DNA of 64,000 nt, from positions 5,146,001-5,210,000 of the forward strand of contig NZ_JACIBV010000001.1 in assembly GCF_014195505.1 (NCBI RefSeq), read 5' to 3'. Of this stretch, positions 26,258-33,972 are shown piece after piece. The notes under the pieces are model-generated. The model worked only from the letters and a program-made list of their open reading frames with translations. It did no database searches and was not told the DNA's origin. The position numbers and the translations under genes were made by a program. This DNA comes from Nonomuraea dietziae (lineage in GTDB: Bacteria; Actinomycetota; Actinomycetes; Streptosporangiales; Streptosporangiaceae). Within the stretch, counting starts at the first letter, position 1. Every line of letters begins with the position of its first letter.

Positions 26258-27426
26258 ACGCCCTGGTCCAGCATCGCGTGGAAGAAGGCGGTGTAGGCCT
26301 TGGTGTTCTGCGTCTGCGCGGCGGCGAAGTCGGTCACCTCCCGATCGGTGAAGAAGATCGAGAAGAGGCTGCCCGCACTCTGCAGCCGGTGCGGGACGCC
26401 CTCCGCGGCCAGCGCCTGCGAGGCCGCGACCGAGACGGCCGAGGCCGCCGCGTCGACCCTGGCGTAGGCGTCCTGGTCGAGACCGCGCAGCGTCGCCAGC
26501 CCCGCCGCCGTGGCCAGCGGGTTGCCCGACAGCGTTCCCGCCTGGTAGACGGGGCCCTCGGGGGCCAGGCTCGCCATCACGGCGGCCCGTCCACCGAAGG
26601 CCGCGGCGGGCAGCCCGCCGCCCATGACCTTGCCGAACGTCATGAGGTCGGCCTCCACGGGGTCGAGGCCGTACCAGCCCGCGCTCGACACCCTGAAGCC
26701 CGTGAGCACCTCGTCGACGATGAGCAGGGCGCCGTTGGCCGCGCACAGCTCCTTCAGCCGCTGGTTGAAGCCGGGCAGCGGCGGCACCACGCCCATGTTG
26801 GCGGGGCACGCCTCGGTGATCACGCAGGCGACCTCGGCGGTGCGGAAGGCCTCCTCCACCGCCGCCAGGTCGTTGTACGGCAGGACGATGGTGTCGGCGG
26901 CGGCCGCTCCCGTGACGCCCGGCGTGTCGGGCAGCCCGAAGGTCACCACGCCCGAGCCGGCCGAGGCCAACAGTGCGTCGACGTGGCCGTGGTAGCAGCC
27001 GGCGAACTTGATGATCTTGGAGCGGCCCGTGAAGCCGCGGGCCAGCCGTACGGCGCTCATCGTCGCCTCGGTGCCCGAGCTGACCAGGCGCACCTTCTCC
27101 ACGGGGGCGATCCTGGCCACGATCTCCTCGGCCAGCTCGACCTCGCCGGGGGTGGCGGTGCCGTACGACAGGCCGTGGGACAGCGCCTCGGACACGGCCG
27201 CCACGACGGAGGGGTGGCGGTGGCCCAGGATCATCGGGCCCCAGGAGCAGACCAGGTCCACGTAGCGGTTGCCGTCGACGTCGGTGATGTAGGGGCCCAG
27301 GCCCTCGGCCATGAAGCGGGGCGTCCCCCCTACGGCGCCGAAGGCCCTGACGGGAGAGTTGACACCGCCGGGGACGATCGCGCGGGCGCGCTCGAAAAGT
27401 TCCTCTGAGTTCTGTGTACGGCTCAC
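26137..27426 (-). CDS. hemL: Glutamate-1-semialdehyde 2,1-aminomutase
   Basis: PLP enzyme making 5-aminolevulinate from glutamate-1-semialdehyde, the second step of the C5 heme pathway whose first enzyme (hemA) is also here. The 429-residue sequence has SRTQNSEELFERARAIVPGG, GGVNSPVRAFGAVGG, the PLP aspartate context LLIVDEVLTGFR and the Schiff-base lysine in MTFGKVMGGGLPAAAFGG. GTG 27426 is the start. It follows the prim-pol gene by 53 bases on the same strand. Confidence 0.96.
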   Translation of the reverse strand: MSRTQNSEELFERARAIVPGGVNSPVRAFGAVGGTPRFMAEGLGPYITDVDGNRYVDLVCSWGPMILGHRHPSVVAAVSEALSHGLSYGTATPGEVELAEEIVARIAPVEKVRLVSSGTEATMSAVRLARGFTGRSKIIKFAGCYHGHVDALLASAGSGVVTFGLPDTPGVTGAAAADTIVLPYNDLAAVEEAFRTAEVACVITEACPANMGVVPPLPGFNQRLKELCAANGALLIVDEVLTGFRVSSAGWYGLDPVEADLMTFGKVMGGGLPAAAFGGRAAVMASLAPEGPVYQAGTLSGNPLATAAGLATLRGLDQDAYARVDAAASAVSVAASQALAAEGVPHRLQSAGSLFSIFFTDREVTDFAAAQTQNTKAYTAFFHAMLDQGVYLPPSAYEAWFLSASHDEEAVGLIVEALPAAAKAAASAA

Positions 27427-27479
27427 GCCTTCCAGCCTAAGGGCCGCACGGGGCGCCCCCTCGGGAGGCCGCGCGCTCC

Positions 27480-28106
27480 TCAGACCAGCCAGTCGAGCAG
27501 ACGCAGCGGGTCAGGCAGCGGGCGGCCGTCAGGGGGCCGCAGCCATGAGACCGGCTGACCGGTCGGCAGCGTGGACGGCGGAGCCAGGACGAAGCTGTCG
27601 CGGCAGTGCCAGCGCAGCCCGGGCGTGTCGTCGATCGTGGTGGGGGCGACGTCGAGGCTGCAGGACCACCACTCGTCCTCGTCCTCGGGATTGCCCCTGG
27701 TGGCCACATAAAACAGCACCCGGTCACCGTTGGAGGCGACCGGGCCTGAGGGGAAGTCTGCGGCGTCCATGCGGGCCAGCGCGCTGAGGCCCGCCGTCAG
27801 CGGTACGTCGAAGACGTCGAAGACCCGCCCCGTGGGGAGAATCACGTTGGCCTCCGGCTCGCGCTGCCACCAGCGCGTGAGCTGGGCGGTGTCCGTCGTG
27901 GCCTGCAGGCTCCACGCGGGCGAGAGGGGATGCGCTCCGGGGTCGGGACAGCCGATGCGGTCACAGGAACAGGCGCGCGCCCCTCGGCGCAGCGGATGGG
28001 CGCCGGGCACGCTGGCCCACCCCAGGGCGGCGTACTGCAGGACGGTGTCGATGCGCGTCGGGCGCGTCCTCTTTTTGGTACGCCGAGCGAGTGGTACCCC
28101 CACCAT
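27480..28106 (-). CDS. Small bifunctional primase/polymerase-like protein
   Basis: A 208-residue protein with the AEP prim-pol N-terminal signature (AALGWASVPGAHPLRRGARA, CSCDRIGCPDPGAHP) including three cysteines that may bind zinc, and the acidic segment RVFDVFDVP. The C-terminal part lacks the helicase domain of full-length archaeal-type primases. It sits between hemB and hemL in the same orientation. I chose ATG 28106 (MVGVPLARRTKK) behind GGGAG; the frame continues to 28238 with non-family residues. Widespread in actinobacteria beside hemL; its role there is unknown. Confidence 0.75.
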   Translation of the reverse strand: MVGVPLARRTKKRTRPTRIDTVLQYAALGWASVPGAHPLRRGARACSCDRIGCPDPGAHPLSPAWSLQATTDTAQLTRWWQREPEANVILPTGRVFDVFDVPLTAGLSALARMDAADFPSGPVASNGDRVLFYVATRGNPEDEDEWWSCSLDVAPTTIDDTPGLRWHCRDSFVLAPPSTLPTGQPVSWLRPPDGRPLPDPLRLLDWLV

Positions 28107-28240
28107 TGGTGTCTCCCGTTCGAGTCCCGTGCCTAAGAAGGGTCCCCGGGCACAAGACAAGGCTTCACAAGGGACACACCAGCACTTGTCCTCGCACTCT
28201 AACGCATAGGTCCCATGACCCGACGGTAAACCCCCCACGC

Positions 28241-29224
28241 TCAGATGCGGCGGGCCACTTCCGTCGCCCAGTACGTGAGAATCAGGTCCGCCCCGGCGCG
28301 CCGGATCGCGACCAGCGACTCCATGATCGCCCTGTCGCGGTCGATCCAGCCGTTGGCGGCCGCCGCCTCGATCATCGCGTACTCGCCGCTGACCTGGTAG
28401 GCCGCCACCGGCACCTCGACCGTGTCGCGGACCTCGCGCAGGATGTCGAGGTAGGCCAGCGCGGGCTTGACCATGACGATGTCGGCGCCCTCGGCGAGGT
28501 CAAGCCGTACCTCGCGCAGGGCCTCACCGCGCGGACCCGCGGGGTCCTGCTGGTAGGCCTTGCGGTCGCCGAAGTCCTTGGGCGTCTCGACCGCCTCGCG
28601 GAAGGGGCCGAAGAAGGCGGAGGCGTACTTCGCCGCGTAGGCCATGATCGGCACCTGCGAGAAGCCGGCCGCGTCGAGACCGGCCCTGATCGCGCCGACC
28701 TGGCCGTCCATCATGCCGCTCGGCGAGATCATCTGGGAGCCCGCGCGGGCCTGAGCGACGGCCATGGAGACGTAGCGCTCGAGCGTGGCGTCGTTGTCGA
28801 CCTCCCCTTCGGGGGTGAGGATGCCGCAGTGTCCGTGGTCGGTGACCTCGTCGAGGCAGGTGTCCGCCATGACCACCAGCGCGTCGCCCACCTCGGCCAC
28901 CACGTCGCGCAGCGCCCGCTGGGTGATGCCCTCGGGGTCGTCGGCCGCGCTGCCGCGGGAGTCCTTGACCGCGGGGATGCCGAACAGCATGACGCCGCCC
29001 ACCCCGGCCTCCGCGGCCTCGTGGACGGCCTTGCGCAGCGAGTCGCGGGTGTGCTGGACGACACCCGGCATCGAGCCGACCTGCTGCGGCTCGGCGATGC
29101 CCTCCTTGACGAACGCCGGCATGATCAGCTCAGCCGGGTGCAGCCGCGTGCTCGTCACCATCCGCCGCATGGCGGGCGTGCGGCGAAGCCGCCGCGGACG
29201 GGCGGCAGGAAACTCAGCGGTCAT
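28241..29224 (-). CDS. hemB: Porphobilinogen synthase (ALA dehydratase)
   Basis: Condenses two 5-aminolevulinate to porphobilinogen. The 327-residue sequence contains the metal-binding loop DTCLDEVTDHGHCGIL (zinc-type cysteines), the Schiff-base lysine segment MAYAAKYASAFFGPF and VMVKPALAYLDIL. It lies 10 bases downstream of the hemD fusion in one operon. Length and motifs are normal. Confidence 0.96.
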   Translation of the reverse strand: MTAEFPAARPRRLRRTPAMRRMVTSTRLHPAELIMPAFVKEGIAEPQQVGSMPGVVQHTRDSLRKAVHEAAEAGVGGVMLFGIPAVKDSRGSAADDPEGITQRALRDVVAEVGDALVVMADTCLDEVTDHGHCGILTPEGEVDNDATLERYVSMAVAQARAGSQMISPSGMMDGQVGAIRAGLDAAGFSQVPIMAYAAKYASAFFGPFREAVETPKDFGDRKAYQQDPAGPRGEALREVRLDLAEGADIVMVKPALAYLDILREVRDTVEVPVAAYQVSGEYAMIEAAAANGWIDRDRAIMESLVAIRRAGADLILTYWATEVARRI

Positions 29225-29234
29225 GGGGGTCCCC

Positions 29235-30779
29235 CTACTTGGTGCGCCTGCGCGCGCCCCTGCGGTTCTGTGACGGCCTGCGCGGGATGTCGCCCGCCTC
29301 CAGCGCCGCCTGCCTCTGCTTACGACCGTACTCGGCCAGCGCGGCGGCCAAGGCGGAAGCGGAAGGTTTGTCGGCCATGACGTCGACGCGCAGCCCGAAC
29401 TCCTCGGCCGTCTTGGCGGTCTGCGGGCCGATGACCGCGATCACCGTGACGTTGTGCGGCTTGCCCGCGATGCCGACCAGGTTGCGGACCGTGGAGGACG
29501 AGGTGAACAGCACCGCGTCGAAGCCGCCGCCCTTGATCGCCTCACGGATCGGCGCGGGCGGAGGAGCGGCGCGCACGGTCCTGTAGGCCGTGACGTCGTC
29601 GCACTCCCAGCCCAGCTCGGTCAGGCCCGCGACCAGCGTGTCGGTGGAGATGTCGGCGCGCGGGAGCAGCACCCTGTTGATCGGGTCGAGCATCGAGTCG
29701 TAGGGCGGCCACTCGGCGACCAGCCCCTCGGACGACTGCTCGCCGGTGGGCAGCAGGTCGGGCTTCACGCCGAACTCGACGAGCGCCTGCGAGGTGGCGT
29801 CGCCCACCGCCGCGACCTTCAGCCCCGCGAAGGCGCGGGCGTCGAGACCGTACTCCTCGAACTTCTCCCGCACCGCCTTGACGGCGTTGGCGCTGGTGAA
29901 GGCGACCCACTCGTAGCGCCCTGTGACCAGGCCCTTGATGGCGCGGTCCATCTGCTGGGGAGTGCGCGGAGGCTCGACCGAGATGGTCGGGACCTCCTCG
30001 GGCACCGCTCCGTAGGAGCGCAGCTGCTCCGACAGGCCCGCGGCCTGCTCCTTGGTGCGCGGCACGAGCACCCGCCAGCCGAACAGCGGCTTGGTCTCGA
30101 ACCACGACAGCTGGTCGCGCAGGCCGACCGCCTCGCCGACCACCATCAGCGCGGGCTCGGTGAACCCCGCGTGCTTGAGGTCGGGCTGCAGCCTGGCGAG
30201 GGTGGTGGCGACCGTGTACTGCTCGGTCGTGGTGCCCGCGCCGCTGACGGCGACGGGCGTGGCGTCGGGCTTGCCGTGCGAGATCAGCGCCTTGCCGATG
30301 GCGACGGCCTGCTCGATGCCGTTGTAGATGACCAGCGTGCCGGGGCAGGCGGCGTGGGAGGCCCAGTCCTGCTCCTGCGCGGCGTCGACGATCCTGAACT
30401 CGGGCACGTCGGAGGCGGGAGGGATGCCGGCGTACGTGAGCACGGCCGTGGCGGGCGGCACGCCCGGCACGATCTCGAAGTCCACCTCCGCGGCGGTGCA
30501 GGCCGCCACCTCCTCGGTGATCGAGGAGAACAGCATCGGGTCGCCCTCGCACAGGCGCACGACGAGCTGGCCGGCCTTGGCACGCCTGACGAAGTCGCCC
30601 TGGACGACCTCGACGCCCTCCTTGCAGTGCTTGAGCAGCGGCTCGAAGGCCTCCTGGTCGAGCACGACGGCGTCGGCCCTGCCCAGCAGCTCGGCGCCGC
30701 GCAGCGTGAGGAGGCCCGCGTCGCCTGGACCCGCGCCCACGAAGGCGACGAAAGCGGAGGTTGGACTATCGGAGCTCAA
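29235..30779 (-). CDS. hemD: Uroporphyrinogen-III synthase with N-terminal SUMT-like domain
   Basis: A two-domain protein of 514 residues. Residues 1-245 resemble the CobA/SUMT methyltransferase (VGAGPGDAGLLTLRGAELLG) but its motifs are altered: A replaces the usual P after GD, and LCEGDPMLFSSITEEV replaces the normal GGDPFxFGRGGEE. Residues 255-500 are a HemD domain (WRVLVPRTKEQAAGLSEQLR). A C-terminal arginine-rich tail follows. It starts at TTG 30779, overlapping the hemC stop. Both steps act on hydroxymethylbilane-derived tetrapyrroles, so the fusion links siroheme and heme branches if the first domain is active. Confidence 0.92.
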   Translation of the reverse strand: MSSDSPTSAFVAFVGAGPGDAGLLTLRGAELLGRADAVVLDQEAFEPLLKHCKEGVEVVQGDFVRRAKAGQLVVRLCEGDPMLFSSITEEVAACTAAEVDFEIVPGVPPATAVLTYAGIPPASDVPEFRIVDAAQEQDWASHAACPGTLVIYNGIEQAVAIGKALISHGKPDATPVAVSGAGTTTEQYTVATTLARLQPDLKHAGFTEPALMVVGEAVGLRDQLSWFETKPLFGWRVLVPRTKEQAAGLSEQLRSYGAVPEEVPTISVEPPRTPQQMDRAIKGLVTGRYEWVAFTSANAVKAVREKFEEYGLDARAFAGLKVAAVGDATSQALVEFGVKPDLLPTGEQSSEGLVAEWPPYDSMLDPINRVLLPRADISTDTLVAGLTELGWECDDVTAYRTVRAAPPPAPIREAIKGGGFDAVLFTSSSTVRNLVGIAGKPHNVTVIAVIGPQTAKTAEEFGLRVDVMADKPSASALAAALAEYGRKQRQAALEAGDIPRRPSQNRRGARRRTK

Positions 30780-31675
30780 TGGGAATGCTCCCCCATCAAT
30801 CTGTCGGCCCCATCGGCGATCATGGCGGCCGCGAGATCGCGGCCCAGCTCCATGGCCTCCGAAGGAGAACCGGCGGCGGACTTGCGCACCGCTTCGCGGC
30901 CGTCGAGCGAGACGACCACTGCGGTCAGGTTCAGCGTGTGGCCGTCATCGAGGGCGAAGGCGCCGACCGGGGCCGAGCATCCCGCCTCGAGAGCGGACAG
31001 CACCGCGCGCTCGGCCGTCACCGCGGAACGGGTCCGCGGATCGTCGAGCACGCTGAGGAAGTCGACCAGGTCAGACCGGGTCGAAAGGCACTCTACGGCC
31101 AAAGCGCCCTGCCCAGGTGCGGGCAGCAGCTCTTCGACTTCGAAGATTTGGGAGATTTCTCCCTGCCTGCCGATGCGGGTGAGGCCGGCGGCGGCCAGGA
31201 CGACGGCGTCGAGCTCGCCCGAGGTGACCTTGCCGATGCGGGTGTCGGCGTTGCCGCGGATCGGCACGTAGTCGAGGTCCTGGCGCAGCGCGCGCAGCAT
31301 CGCGATGCGGCGCGGCGAGCCCGTGCCCACCTTCGCGCCGGGGGCGAGGTCGGCGAACTTCGTCCTGCCCACCAGCGCGTCGCGCACGTCGTGGCGCTCG
31401 GGAAGCGCGGCCAGCGTGAAGCGAGGATCCTGCTTGGTCGGCAGGTCCTTCAGCGAGTGGACGGCGAAGTCGATCTCGCCCTCGACCAGCTTGTCGCGCA
31501 GCGCGCTGACGAACACGCCCGTGCCGCCGAGCTGCGACAGCTGGGCCTTGGTCACGTCGCCGAACGTCGTGATGCCGACCAGCTCGATCTCCCTGCCGGT
31601 CCTCGCCGTGTAGAGATCGGCGATCATCTGCGACTGGGTCGTCGCCATGAGGCTTCGACGGGTTCCCAGCTTCAC
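30776..31675 (-). CDS. hemC: Hydroxymethylbilane synthase
   Basis: Polymerises four porphobilinogen molecules. The 299-residue protein has the N-terminal LGTRRSLMATTQSQMIADLY, the conserved DFAVHSLKDLPT, and the dipyrromethane-cofactor cysteine in LSALEAGCSAPVGAFA. It starts at GTG 31675 overlapping the hemA stop and overlaps hemD by four bases. No anomalies. Confidence 0.96.
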   Translation of the reverse strand: MKLGTRRSLMATTQSQMIADLYTARTGREIELVGITTFGDVTKAQLSQLGGTGVFVSALRDKLVEGEIDFAVHSLKDLPTKQDPRFTLAALPERHDVRDALVGRTKFADLAPGAKVGTGSPRRIAMLRALRQDLDYVPIRGNADTRIGKVTSGELDAVVLAAAGLTRIGRQGEISQIFEVEELLPAPGQGALAVECLSTRSDLVDFLSVLDDPRTRSAVTAERAVLSALEAGCSAPVGAFALDDGHTLNLTAVVVSLDGREAVRKSAAGSPSEAMELGRDLAAAMIADGADRLMGEHSH

Positions 31676-32928
31676 AGGTCCACCCTCCTCACGGCCTCAG
31701 GCTTCTTCGGATCCAGATCGAACAGCTCACGCAGCGCTTCCGCATAATGATCGCCCGCCGGCGAGGTGGCGAGCCGCTTGACACGCACAGTCGGCTCGTG
31801 GAGCAGTTTGTCCACCACGCGCCTCACTGTCTGCTCCACCTCGTCGCGGGCCCTGCCCTCGAGCTCGGGCAGGCGCATCGTCAGCCTGCCGAGCTCGGCC
31901 TCGACCACCTCGGCGGCCTTGCTTCGCAGCGCCACGACGGTCGGGGTGACACGCGCCGCGCGCTCGGCCGAAAGGAACGTCTCGAGCTCCTCGGCCACCA
32001 GCGCCCTCACGGCGTCCACGGGGCCGCTCTCGGCCGCCCCCACGCCCGACTCCCTGATGGTCTCCAGGTCGACGAGGGTGACGCCGGGCAGCTCCCTGAC
32101 CGAGGGGTCGATGTCGTGAGGGAGGGCCAGGTCGAGCAGGTAGACGGGGCCGCCCAGCATCTCCGGCGTGATCGTGTGGTGGCCCGCGCCCGTGCAGGAG
32201 ATGACCAGCTCGGCGTCCTGCAGCTCTCGCTGGACCTCGGACAGCTCGACCGCCCTGCCGCCGACGGTCTCGGCCAGCCGTACGGCCTTGTCGAAGGTGC
32301 GGTTGGCGACCACGACGTCGGTGACGCCCGCGCGCGCCAGCGTGGCGACGGCCAGGCCGCTCATCGCGCCCGCGCCCACCACCAGCGCCCGCCTGCCGGT
32401 CAGCTCGCCGGCGAACGAGAGGCCCGCGGTGACCAGCGACGCGCCCGCGCGGTCGATGCCGGTCTCGGCGTGTGCCCGCTTGCCGACCCTCAGCGCCTGC
32501 TGGGCCAGCTCGTTCAGGGTCGCGCCGAGGGTGCCGTGCTCCTGCGCCAGCCTGAGCGCCTGCCGGGTCTGCCCGAGAATCTGGCCCTCACCGACGACCA
32601 TGGACTCCAGGCCCGCGGCGACGGAGAACAGGTGCTCGACCGCGCGGTCCTCGTAGTGCACGTACAGGTGCGGCGTCAGCTCCTCCACCGGCACGCCCGA
32701 GTGCACGGCGAGGAGGTTGGTGACCGAGGTCAGCGCCGGGTGGAAGCGGTCGACCGCGGTGTAGACCTCGACCCTGTTGCAGGTCGAGACCACCATGGCC
32801 TCGGCGACGTTCACCTCGGTGTGCACGTCTTGCAGCAGCTTGACCAGCGCGTCTCCGGAGACCGACACGCGCTCCAACAGGGCCACCGGAGCACTCCGGT
32901 GGCTGAGCCCGACAACAAGAACGCTCAC
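31672..32928 (-). CDS. hemA: Glutamyl-tRNA reductase
   Basis: First enzyme of C5 heme synthesis, reducing glutamyl-tRNA to glutamate-1-semialdehyde. The catalytic cysteine is in VVSTCNRVEVYTAV near residue 50, and the NADPH motif GAGAMSGLAVATL lies near residue 187. The 418-residue protein begins MSVLVVGLSHRSAPVALLER at a GTG overlapping the rex stop. It is therefore coupled to rex, so heme synthesis would respond to NADH/NAD+ through the Rex operator at 33674. Confidence 0.96.
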   Translation of the reverse strand: MSVLVVGLSHRSAPVALLERVSVSGDALVKLLQDVHTEVNVAEAMVVSTCNRVEVYTAVDRFHPALTSVTNLLAVHSGVPVEELTPHLYVHYEDRAVEHLFSVAAGLESMVVGEGQILGQTRQALRLAQEHGTLGATLNELAQQALRVGKRAHAETGIDRAGASLVTAGLSFAGELTGRRALVVGAGAMSGLAVATLARAGVTDVVVANRTFDKAVRLAETVGGRAVELSEVQRELQDAELVISCTGAGHHTITPEMLGGPVYLLDLALPHDIDPSVRELPGVTLVDLETIRESGVGAAESGPVDAVRALVAEELETFLSAERAARVTPTVVALRSKAAEVVEAELGRLTMRLPELEGRARDEVEQTVRRVVDKLLHEPTVRVKRLATSPAGDHYAEALRELFDLDPKKPEAVRRVDL

Positions 32929-33614
32929 TGGCTGTCCACGGCCATAAGTGGCCCCCCACTCATCCGATCCGTTTTGCGCTGCTCGTGGAACGCAAGGATC
33001 TGCAGCTCGATCGATAGGTCGACCTTACGGACATCGACAGTGTCAGGCACCGAAAGCACGACGGGGGCGAAGTTCAGGATGCTCGTCACTCCGGCCGCGA
33101 TCACCCGGTCGCACAACTCCTGCGCCGCGGCCGCTGGGGTGGCCAGCACGACGATCGAGACCCCGCGCCTCTTGATGACGGCTTCCAGCTCGTCGATGTG
33201 CTCAACATTCAACCCCGCTATGTCGTCGCCCACGATTTCGGGGTCGGCGTCGAGCAGCGCGGCGACCCTGAACCCGCGGGAGACGAAGCCGCCGTAGTTG
33301 GCCAGGGCGCGGCCGAGGTTACCGACTCCGACGATGGCGACCGCCCAGTCCTGGGTCAGGCCGAGCTCGCGGGAGATCTGGTAGACGAGGTACTCCACGT
33401 CATACCCTACGCCGCGGGTGCCGTACGAGCCGAGGTGCGACAGGTCCTTGCGGAGCTTGGCGGAGTTGACGCCCGCCGCGGTCGCCAGGTCCTCCGAGCT
33501 CACCGTGGCGACGCCTCGCTCGGCCATCCCGTTGAGCGCCCGCAGGTACAACGGCAGCCTGGCCACCGTCGCCTCAGGGATGCCGCGGTCACGCGGTTGG
33601 GACTGACGCATCAC
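32925..33614 (-). CDS. rex: Redox-sensing transcriptional repressor Rex
   Basis: NADH/NAD+-sensing repressor of 229 residues. An N-terminal winged helix (RLPLYLRALNGMAERGVATV, AGVNSAKLRKDLSHLGSYGT) precedes a Rossmann NAD-binding domain with VAIVGVGNLGRALANYGGF and the C-terminal domain-swap helix. The start is GTG 33614 or ATG 33611, nine or twelve bases after AAGGAG. It is autoregulated through the operator about 60 bases upstream, shared with a divergent glutaredoxin gene. Two operators in the window (hem and nuo) support a role in matching respiration to redox state. Confidence 0.96.
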   Translation of the reverse strand: MMRQSQPRDRGIPEATVARLPLYLRALNGMAERGVATVSSEDLATAAGVNSAKLRKDLSHLGSYGTRGVGYDVEYLVYQISRELGLTQDWAVAIVGVGNLGRALANYGGFVSRGFRVAALLDADPEIVGDDIAGLNVEHIDELEAVIKRRGVSIVVLATPAAAAQELCDRVIAAGVTSILNFAPVVLSVPDTVDVRKVDLSIELQILAFHEQRKTDRMSGGPLMAVDSQ

Positions 33615-33673
33615 GTGCCGGGGCTCCTTGGGACTTGCGCGATCGGTGTTGGGGCCGTCTTTCAGACTAATCC

Positions 33674-33695
33674 CTTTGTGAACCGACGCACAAAG
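33674..33695. promoter_or_regulatory. Rex operator between rex-hem and glutaredoxin genes
   Basis: CTTTGTG (33674-33680) and CACAAAG (33689-33695) are perfectly inverted around an 8-base centre; the inner TTGTGAA-CCGA-CGCACAA matches the Rex consensus at 12 of 14 positions. It lies upstream of rex on the minus strand and overlaps the expected -35 zone of the plus-strand glutaredoxin gene. Confidence 0.82.
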
Positions 33696-33714
33696 TCGTG
33701 GCTATCGTGGGGGC

Positions 33715-33951
33715 ATGCACCAGATCACATTGCTGGGCAAGCCCGGCTGCCATCTCTGCGACGACGCCCGCGCCATCATCTCCAGAGTGGCGGGCGAGCT
33801 GGGGGTGCCGTGGGAGGAGATCGACATCAACTCCTCGCCCGAACTGACCGAGAAGTACTGGGAGATGATTCCCGTCACACTGGTCGACGGCGTGCAGCAC
33901 GACTTCTGGAAGGTCTCCGAGGCGCGCCTGCGCGCGGCCCTGACCGGCTGA
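33715..33951 (+). CDS. Glutaredoxin family protein
   Basis: A 78-residue thioredoxin-fold protein with the redox motif LGKPGCHLCDDARAI near residue 10 and the cis-proline IPVTLVDGVQHD. It is small, cytoplasmic, and divergently placed from rex with the Rex operator between, so it may be co-regulated with redox state. TATCGT at 33703-33708 lies about seven bases before the ATG, consistent with a leaderless transcript. Its substrate is unknown; the same position beside hemA is seen in mycobacteria. Confidence 0.85.
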   Translation: MHQITLLGKPGCHLCDDARAIISRVAGELGVPWEEIDINSSPELTEKYWEMIPVTLVDGVQHDFWKVSEARLRAALTG

Positions 33952-33972
33952 CCTCGCGTACGGCGAGCCCGC

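Noticed and set aside
28118..28131. GTTCGAGTCCCG, a tRNA T-loop-like sequence
   Set aside because: No complementary T stem, acceptor stem, anticodon arm or D-loop around it; it lies in the leader of the prim-pol gene.
28163..28170. TTCACAAG before the prim-pol gene as a Rex operator
   Set aside because: Only one half-site; the other arm does not match TTGTGAA.
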